Shown here: in pieces, positions 15,763 to 22,500 of the stretch | Layout of the letters: every line of letters begins with the position of its first letter | Numbering within the stretch: the first letter of the stretch is position 1 | Source: Balamuthia mandrillaris | Taxonomy: Eukaryota; Discosea; Longamoebia; Balamuthiidae | NCBI GenBank assembly: GCA_031835245.1 | Contig: JAVKOQ010000573.1 | Location: 1 to 22,500 of the forward strand | Direction: 5' to 3' | DNA length: 22,500 nt | Made by a program: the position numbers and the translations under genes | Notes under the pieces: generated by a model | Databases searched by the model: none | The model's input: the letters and a program-made list of their open reading frames with translations, nothing else | What the model was told of the DNA's origin: nothing

Positions 15763-17798
15763 TTCCAAATGTCCACATTTACGTTCCTCTCGATTGGACT
15801 CTGGACTCCCTACAGACCCCAATTCGAACGGCGGTGAACGTGGCGGGTGCCATGGGTGACGATGGTTCCCTTGGTTCTCGCTGCAGGAGAATGTGGGCTC
15901 GTCTCGCCTGTGCGACGTTCTTGAGACCTTGCGCTAACATCACAGATGAAGGAGGAGAGTACCGTCCAACCCCTGTTCAAACTTGTCGCTTCAAATGCGA
16001 AGAATATGGTAAATACAAACGTTTTTGTTTGGTTGGTCTGTTGAACTTCTGCCTTTTTAACTGTCTTCTCACAACGAAAAAACAAAAAGAGACCACATGT
16101 AGGGAACATGCGAGAGGTAATGGCGCAGTCATCGGATTAGGCCTTTACTTTCCACCAGGATACTCCCGTCCTCTCACTTGCAACGAGATGGACGTTGACG
16201 AACAACACTTCTATCAATCAGCCAACTACTCCGTTGCTGTGCCATTAAAAAATGACACTGAGATATATCAGCTTCAATGCAACCGCGTAGAATCGGGTGG
16301 GGCTCTGTTGCTGTGCGAACCGCCACTGGAGAACGTGGGCCAGACCAACAACTGTGCCTTTGAATGCCCTCTTCCTTCTTACACAGAAGATCAGTACGAT
16401 TCGGTGAAGACTTTGCAACTAGTGTTGAGTTGGCTGTCTTGGGTTCGTTTGACTTTTTTTTCTTCTGGTTTTTTTTTTTTTTGTACTTTGTCCGGCGGAC
16501 TAAGTGATTTAACAGGCAGGCAGCTTGGTGGTCATTCTATCTTATGCCCTCCACAGCAAGCTGCGCAAGTTCCCAGCGAACCTCATCCTTATGGCGGCAG
16601 TGGCGGCCCACGCTGAATCGGTGGGCATGATCCTTCCTACTTTCTTTGGATACGACAACACCTGGTGTGGCTTCGACACCGCTTATCTCATTCCTGAAAG
16701 CAAGGCCGCTGATGGCACGTTGGTAATTACCTTCCACATCAGAGATCTGTCAGTGGACTCGGTATTGTGTACATTCCAAGGATGGTTGGTGCAAATGGGA
16801 TTTTTGTCGAGCACCATGTGGTGGGGCATTGTCGCCTTCAACATGTTCCTCTCTGTACGTTTCCTTCTGCTTCTTCTTTTCTCTTTTTTCTTCTTATTCT
16901 CTTCTTTTTTCTCTTCATCCTCTTTTTTCTTCTTCTTCTCCTCGTGGTGTGCTGTTATGTTCTGTTATTTTCTGACATTTGCTGGCCAGGTCTACTTTGG
17001 AAAGAAGCTGCCGACCTCAAAAACATGGACAGTGGGCCTACAGGTGGTGGTGCATGTGTGCGGATGGGCTATTCCCGTTTTCCTCATGCTCATCCCTGCC
17101 GTTACTGGACAAATTTCCTTTACACCTGGCGCCACCTTGTACGCCTTTCCCCCATTCTCTCTTCAGTTCTCCACTTCTTTCTCTTGATACCAAGACTTCG
17201 ACCTGACCCAGAGCCAATCAGTTGTTCTTTGGATGCAGCAGATGTTTATTTCCTGGTTTTTTGGGCAATTCCAATTGGTATCACCCTGATGGTTGGCACG
17301 CTCCTATTCTTGGCTTCTTTACTTCGACTCCTGCAGTTTGCCCGTCAGCTGAACGAGCTTAAAAAAACATGTAAAACTTACTTCCGAGTGATCATCTTCA
17401 TTCTCATCTACTTAAGCCTCATCACGTTCATCTTCGCTTATTCTTTGCGAGTGGTCTCAGCCAAAGACACCATCGAAGAGGGTTACTCCGACTACTACAG
17501 GTGTCTCATCTTGGATCGACAGGCTTGCTCATTATCAGCAGAAGTGCACAATTACGGATTGGCAGTTTTAAGGAGCATCGGGTACTCTTCCCTGGGCTTG
17601 CTGTTGTTCTTCAACTTTTGCATCAGCCCATCTATGGGCAAGTTTTGGTGGAACCTCTTCAAACTTATCAGAAAAGGAAAGTTCAGCAGTATTTTAACCT
17701 CCGACAAGGTTGCCAACACTAGAAAATCACCGCGATTGTCCACAGATAATGCGCTCACCATGAGTGCAGGGGAAGATGTTGAGAGCGAAATGCTTTAA
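15763..17798 (+). CDS. Frizzled-like receptor 1 (class F GPCR), first exon not found
   Basis: Exons 15763-16008, 16090-16442, 16516-16854, 16990-17138 and 17222-17798 keep frame throughout and give 554 residues. The first carries the later part of a cysteine-rich Frizzled domain (RLACATFLRPC, TCRFKCEEYETTC). Seven hydrophobic segments follow, including LVLSWLSWAGSLVVILSYAL, NLILMAAVAAHAESVGMI and FRVIIFILIYLSLITFIFAY. The extracellular loop cysteine in DNTWCGFDT and the C-terminal tail (SPRLSTDNALTM) are present; the KTxxxW Dishevelled-binding motif of animal Frizzleds is not. The acceptor at 15762 needs a phase-1 upstream exon with signal peptide and first cysteines; the ABC scrap lies there instead. 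It is paralogous to the gene at 19269. It probably acts as a plasma-membrane receptor if a start exon exists. Confidence 0.85.
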
Positions 17799-17844
17799 TG
17801 TTTATGATTTATAAAACCTCGCTGTATATTTTATTCTTGCGTCT

Positions 17845-17845
<1 letters not shown>

Positions 17846-17886
<41 letters not shown>
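17846..17886. repeat. (TC)n microsatellite
   Basis: About twenty TC units between the end of receptor 1 and the convergent secreted-protein gene. Confidence 0.95.
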
Positions 17887-17893
<7 letters not shown>

Positions 17894-17999
17894 GAGAACT
17901 CTAAAAGTCTTAGCTGCTAATTCAACAAAACAAAACTACTAAAATTACAATACAATCCCAACCAACAGAGAATGAGAGGCCAACAATTCCTCAAAGATC

Positions 18000-18831
18000 T
18001 TAGAAGGGATTAACCACACGGACTTGGTGGATCAGAGAGACGTAGATACCATCAGGGATACCAGCGTCATAGGTCTTGAAAGTGATGTCCCTTTCGAAGT
18101 TGTCGGGGTCGGAATTGGTTGTGACCAAGCTCTCGGTGGCAAAGAGCTCGCCGGTGACAGCATCACGGTAGCTGACTGCCCAGTTGTAAGGGCTGGTCTC
18201 TGCCCCAGTGGCATCCTTGTTGCCCAACACAGCATCGTTGGAGGTGGCGCAGCCCTGAGCAGTTGGCTTGTGAAGGACCCATGGTCCGGTGAAGCGCTCC
18301 AGGAAGGTGTGGTAGGTGCTAACGGAACCGGCACAGGCCCCGTTCTGAATGATACAGAAGGTGTCGATGTAGCGGTCGATCACCCAGTACTTGGTTTGTT
18401 GGGTATAGGTGGGTCTAGCGTCGGCAGGCACAACAGTGGCGTTGTAGTACTGAATGTAGTTCCTCGTTGTTCCTGAGGGGGACAGAAAAGGAGGTAGTTT
18501 GGTGAATGAGCCTCCACTAAGGGAAAAAAAAGTGTTAGGTAAGGAAGGGGTCATACCATTGAAAACGCCTTGGGTGTCACAAGGAAGGGTTCGTTGAAGC
18601 TGCAAAGAGAGGACCAGTGAAAGCAACAGTTTGGCGACACACTTTGTCTTCCCAGCTTTCTCTTTTGGAGGCAGGATTGGCTTGGGCAAGGGCTGCAGGC
18701 AAAGGCAAGCCCTGTTCTTGCAAGTGGCTGCGCAAGCCGTCAAAGTGGGCCTGGTGGTATGCGACTGTAGGTGGCACGGAGGTAAGAACAGCAACCAGAC
18801 CAAACAGAGCAATCACTAAGGCGAACTTCAT
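18000..18831 (-). CDS. Secreted protein of unknown family
   Basis: Exons 18831-18643, 18599-18557 and 18472-18000, with 43-nt and 84-nt introns (donors GTGTGT and GTATGA), keep frame and give 234 residues. The N-terminus MKFALVIALFGLVAVLTSVP is a clear signal peptide. The mature part has cysteines in TLPCDTQGVFN, DTFCIIQNGACAG and AQGCATSND, likely disulfide-bonded, and a glycosylation site in YNATVVP. Blocks include TKYWVIDRYIDTF, RFTGPWVLHKP and SPYNWAVSYRDAVTGELFA. It ends VRVVNPF. I do not recognise the family; it reads like a beta-rich extracellular domain. It is divergent from receptor 2 across a 437-bp gap and may share control sites with it. Confidence 0.75.
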
Positions 18832-19268
18832 AGAGGGGCAGTAATAAAAATAGGAGGGCAGTTTGGTGTTAGGTCACTTGGCAGCGGTCTGGTCAATGGG
18901 CCAGATAAAAACAACATCTATTTATGTACCTCACCTGGATACAAAAGGAAGGTAACTTGGTTTCCCGGAACCGTAAAATTATACTCGACGACCATAAAAC
19001 ATCTCAAATGCGTTATAAAAAGGCATAATCGTCCGGCAAACCTCGGGGCGGATCACGCCGTTCCGAATATGGCTAATTAATCGTAATTAATTTTAATATG
19101 GCGACGCATAAATGCGTCACATAGTCTTGGCGCGCGGGATAGGGACCGTTTTAAGTCCACAACATTACAAACCAAGGACAACAGCAACATAACAGACGTT
19201 TCCTATTCCCTACTATTACCCCGCTCTCTCCGCCCGCAAAGAGAAAAAAAAAGAAGAGTTCTGTCAGG
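18832..19268. promoter_or_regulatory. Shared divergent promoter region with palindromic elements
   Basis: This 437-bp gap lies between the start of the secreted-protein gene (minus) and receptor 2 (plus). It holds a TATAAAAAGG at about 19014-19023, two TAATTAA boxes at 19074-19080 and 19084-19090, and a perfect inverted repeat GACGCAT-AA-ATGCGTC at 19103-19118. TAATTA is the classic homeodomain core, but factor identity is not known here. An A-rich leader precedes the receptor ATG at 19269. Confidence 0.4.
19103..19118. promoter_or_regulatory. Perfect inverted repeat, candidate dimeric factor site
   Basis: GACGCAT, two bases AA, then ATGCGTC. It sits midway between two divergent start codons. 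The symmetry suits a dimeric DNA-binding protein; no other evidence is available. Confidence 0.35.
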
Positions 19269-21589
19269 ATGCTCAAGTTTGCAACATTTATTTTAGTTCT
19301 TGGTCTTTCTGCTGCTTTATGTTTCGGTCAGTCCTGTCATCCTTATAACGGCATTCCCCGGCTCTGCAGTCAATACTATGGTGCGCTACATTCTACTTTT
19401 CTTTTCCTCCTCCCTTCTCTTTTTTCCCTCCCTTCCTGGTATTGACCACCAATGTTGCAGAGATTGGACAGCCATTATATGTGCGCCAGGATTATGACTG
19501 GGATACTCTCTTGTCTGAGGCCAGCGCACTTATAAATGGCATTGTGACCGCTTTCTCCTCCTCTGAAACTGGTGGTTGCTCAAGCGATTTCGTGGAGCTT
19601 ACCTGTGGTACCTTCTTGCGTCCGTGCGTTCAGCGGGACGGAGAAGCGATTGCTTATCCTCAAGCTACCTGCCGGCAAAATTGTGAAGAGATCCGTTAGT
19701 ACCTCTCTGTCTCTCTCTTTCTCTTTCTCTCTCTTTGTCTCTCTCTCTCTCTCTCTCTCTCTCCCTCTCTCTTGGTCTTCGTTCTCCACTGACCTATTTT
19801 TGTGGCAGTCGTAACGTGCGAACCTTCATACAGAGCGATTGGTTTGCCCATCGGCCTTAATTTGCTGTTGCCGTTTAACCTTACAGAGGACCTTACTTGT
19901 GACGAACTTGATTTGATGGTGCAGGGGCTGCCTCCATTCTTTCCGAGCGGAAACTATACCGTGGCCAACGAGACGACGGAATGCAAATACTACGAGACTC
20001 TGGAGTTCTCCTGCGTCGAGCCTTTGGAACTGAATGAGGAACTTCAGTCCTGCACCTATACCTGCCCTCTTCCCTCCCTCTCTGACGACCAATATGATGA
20101 TGTCAAGATCATGCAACTAGTGATGGGATGGCTCTCCTGGGTCTGCTCCTTCACTGTCATTATCTCCTACATGGCACATCCTAAACTTCGTCAGTACCCC
20201 TCCAACCTCATTGCCATGACTTGTATCAGCGCCAACATTGCTGCTTTCGCTTTTGTCATGCCAACGTTTTCTGGGCACAACCTCATATGGTGTGGTGGTG
20301 ACAGCGAATACTACGACATCACTTTCGGCTACACGGTGGAGTTTATTGACATTCAACCTCAGGACCTCCGAAAATACGGCGGGTGGTGTTCTTTTCAAGG
20401 TTGTTGCTCCATCTCTTTTCTTTCGCAATGCGAACAAGACTAAAGCTGACTATTTGTACAGGATTCGTTCTGCAGTATGGCTTTCAGTCGGGCACCTTTT
20501 GGTATTTATGTTTCCCGCTCTATCTCGTCCTCTCTCTCTCTCTCTCTCTCACTCTCTCTCTCTCTCTCTTCGCTTGCTTCAGTTGAGCTAACGCCCTTCT
20601 TTTTCACTAAAAAGGTGGGTCTTAATAGCACTTAACATGTAAGTTTGCTTCTTCGCCTTCTTCTTCCTTCCGAGGATCACCTCATCACATCACCACACCG
20701 ATTCGCATGTTCCCTAACTTTCGGATCAAAAAAGGGTGATTCAGTTGCTTTGGGGCAAAAAGATAACGGGCCGGGGTAGGCTTACCCTGCAAATTGTCTT
20801 CCACAGCTGCGCGTGGGGCATTCCCTTCATCCTGTCGCTCATACCAGCTGCCGCCGAAAAGAACTCCTTTGAATCCGCCTCCACCTTGTACGTAGTTTTG
20901 GCCTTCTTCTGGCACCTTGCACTCCCGCTTGTGCTTGCTGTAAAATTATTATTTTTAGCTGCGGCATCAGGCTGACCTCCCCTCGCGGCTCCTTTACCTC
21001 TGATGAACAAAAAAAAAGCTGCTTTATTTCTGGTGAAGATGATCGGGCCTGGCAGATAACCTTCTGGTTCGTGCCGGTGGGCCTGCTGCTGGTCTTTGGT
21101 CTCTGCTTCTTCTGCTTTGCGGTCTACTTTGTGGTCAAGTTGACCTTCTCTCCCGGCGGGACTCAAACGAAGAAGCGGGTGGGAGCCACCAAGTTCTTGG
21201 GCCTCTACTCTCGCTTGATCGCGTTCATGTTCCTTTTCTTCGTGTTGTACATCATCATCTTCGCCTACACCATCGCCGTCACCGCCAACGAAGACACCAT
21301 CACGGATGGTTACGCAGATTACTACCGCTGCTTGCTGAACGAGCTGCAATCCTGTGAGCTCTCCGACTCCGTTACCAACTATCCTCTTGTGGTGCTGCGG
21401 GCCTTTGCCTACTCTTCGTTGGGCTTCTGGTTGGCCGTCCTTTTCCTCAACCGTCAGATCTTCGCCTTCTGGAACTCCAAGATGGGAAACATCATCCCTG
21501 GTTTGAGTTCTATAGGCATCAGCACCACTCGAAGCAGCTCCAAGCAACAGAGCGACATGAATTTGGATTTGTCCGTGGTTGACGAGTAA
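19269..21589 (+). CDS. Frizzled-like receptor 2 (class F GPCR), complete
   Basis: Seven exons: 19269-19380, 19461-19694, 19809-20399, 20462-20501, 20615-20638, 20735-20887 and 21019-21589. All phases agree and give 574 residues. Residues 1-20 are a signal peptide (MLKFATFILVLGLSAALCFG). The cysteine-rich domain follows (SCHPYNGIPRLCSQYY, LTCGTFLRPC, TCRQNCEEI). TM1 is about 216-238, TM2 about 246-268, then five more, with the loop LIWCGGDS and the YADYYRCLLNELQSCEL loop shared with receptor 1 (YSDYYRCLILDRQACSL). Glycosylation sites NLT, NYT and NET lie in the ectodomain. Exon 5 is a 24-nt microexon (WVLIALN), supported by alignment to IVAFNM in receptor 1 and by a GTAAGT donor. No KTxxxW motif is seen. 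AATAAA lies just after the stop. Confidence 0.9.
19699..19774. repeat. CT-rich tract in receptor 2 intron 2
   Basis: CTCTCT, CTTTCT and CTCTGT runs fill most of the intron 19695-19808, making an extended polypyrimidine tract on the coding strand. Confidence 0.9.
20521..20573. repeat. (CT)n tract in receptor 2 intron 4
   Basis: About twenty-four CT units between exon 4 and the microexon. They may extend the pyrimidine signal used to define the 24-nt exon. Confidence 0.9.
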
Positions 21590-21865
21590 ATAAATATGTA
21601 AAGACTCTTTCATGTCCCTTCTCCCCCCCCATTCACCCATGCTCTCTCTGTTTGTCTTCTTTGTTGTTTGCTCCCTTCCTTGGTTTTCCCTTGGGGGGTT
21701 AAATTCCTGGAATTCTTGGCATGGTTTGTTCCTTGCAGGTTTATCATAATCATCGTACGTTAAAACAGAGGAAGAAGAGGAAGAAGGAAAAGGCCAACCT
21801 CCTCCTTCTCCCTCCCGCCGCTAGTGCCTGCTTCTGCTTTTTTTTTTTTTTGGACCCCCTCTCAA

Positions 21866-22500
21866 ATGGCTGCTAATGTGGCCAACACAGACATTGACTG
21901 GGCCTCCCTTGGTACCTTTGGCCGTAAAAACCTAGATCCATTTGCGCGACTAACGTCTTGTCAAACCTCCTCTGCAACAGACAAGAGCAAGTTTTATTCC
22001 TTCTCCACCGTGAGCTTCTTTGGTGTGCGAACGCTTGTCTACCCTCCCATTTTGGTTAAAACCAGACTTCAAGTGCAGGTTGGAACGCTTGTCTCTCCGC
22101 CATTTCGCATCCTCTCTCTGTCTCTCTCTCTGTCTCTCTCTCTCTCCCCCCCCCCCCCCCCTTGCTAACATTTGCAACCAAAGAAAAGACAGTCGCAGTA
22201 CAAGGGCACTCTTGATGCTTTTGCCAAAATATTCCGGCAGGAAGGACCCAGAGGTGCTTTTCGCCATGTGTTGAGTGTTGCTCCCCATTTAACTGGTTTT
22301 TTCTCTTTGCAACACTCCAAAAGGGTTCTACAAAGGATTTTTGACAACGACGATGGGTATCCTGCCTGGACAGTTTACCTATCTTACAGGTACCAAGTTC
22401 TTCCACTGAAATGATCGTAAAACTCTTCTACTCTTCTTATCTTTCGTCTCTGTCTCTGTGTCTCTGTCTCTGTCTCTGTCTCTGTCTCTGTCTCTGTCTC
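21866..22500 (+). CDS. Mitochondrial carrier (SLC25 family, SLC25A44-like), 5' part
   Basis: Exon 1 (21866-22078) starts MAANVANTDIDWASLGTF and contains TDKSKFYSFSTVSFFGVRTL then VYPPILVKTRLQVQ, the end of the first transmembrane helix with a PxxLVKTRLQVQ version of the carrier signature. Exon 2 (22184-22389) reads KRQSQYKGTLDAFAKIFRQE and GPRGAFRHV, the matrix-helix EG motif followed by an altered GLYRG. The acidic residue of the usual Px[DE]xx[KR] is replaced, as in SLC25A44-type carriers, which begin with a DKxKFY-like segment. The substrate cannot be told. A GTACCA donor at 22390 leads into a TCTCTG-repeat intron that runs past the window edge, so the gene is incomplete here. Confidence 0.75.
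22446..22500. repeat. (GTCTCT)n microsatellite in carrier intron 2
   Basis: Hexamer TCTCTG units run to the end of the window, inside the carrier gene's second intron. Confidence 0.9.

Noticed and set aside
20741-21640. A 299-codon minus-strand frame opposite receptor 2
   Set aside because: It mirrors conserved transmembrane exons and an intron of the receptor, and has no domain of its own.
1-22500. tRNA, rRNA and other structured RNA genes
   Set aside because: No cloverleaf, B-box pattern or rRNA core sequence was recognised on either strand by eye.

Overview
This window is a chromosome end of a unicellular eukaryote. It opens with the C-rich strand of a TTAGGG telomere (CCCTAA repeats, about 1-146). 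Further in are intron-rich genes with GT..AG introns of about 43-135 nt. Class F (Frizzled-like) seven-transmembrane receptors, SKP1 and a mitochondrial carrier, with no prokaryotic features, suggest an amoebozoan or another unikont protist. I cannot name the species.

Layout. 1-4045: telomeric DNA broken up by copies of one transposable element. A near-complete copy (about 147-2631) encodes a tyrosine recombinase (YR) whose C-terminus is a telobox-type Myb domain, the DNA-binding fold of telomere proteins. A second copy (about 2650-4027) is truncated on its telomere-facing side. A 38-bp relic of the same element's 3' end lies inside the terminal array. Short telomere stubs separate the copies, and all copies point the same way. 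4046-4766: unassigned DNA with a perfect hairpin, then three units of a 162-bp tandem repeat. 4938-7133 (minus): a second, different YR gene that carries a C-terminal chromodomain. 7508-8224: the 3' end of a LINE with an ATCA-repeat tail. 8388-8832: a small SANT/Myb gene or relic. 9260-9375: a third fragment of the telomeric YR element. 9376-9651: an AAAC microsatellite. 9663-10202: a broken SKP1 copy. 10431-11872 (minus): a broken P-loop ATPase gene. 11939-14560: a PIF/Harbinger-like DNA transposon with 18-bp perfect inverted ends, a transposase and a divergent Myb-like partner. 14591-15713: gene scraps (a 42-codon frame, an orphan exon, and the last exon of an ABC transporter). 15763-17798 and 19269-21589: two Frizzled-like receptor paralogues, the first lacking a recognisable first exon. 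18000-18831 (minus): a secreted protein of unknown family, divergent from the second receptor. 21866 to the window edge: the start of an SLC25 mitochondrial carrier gene.

Reading. The first 14.6 kb is a subtelomeric transposon zone; from about 15.7 kb ordinary host genes dominate. The main discovery candidate is the telomere-embedded YR-telobox element. Its fused DNA-binding domain, its insertion sites in TTAGGG repeats and its telomere-like 3' end together suggest a DNA transposon that targets telomeres by site-specific recombination. The neighbouring YR-chromodomain element suggests that related recombinases have gained different chromosome-targeting modules. All gene models come from reading splice sites and conserved motifs by eye; no database search was possible.
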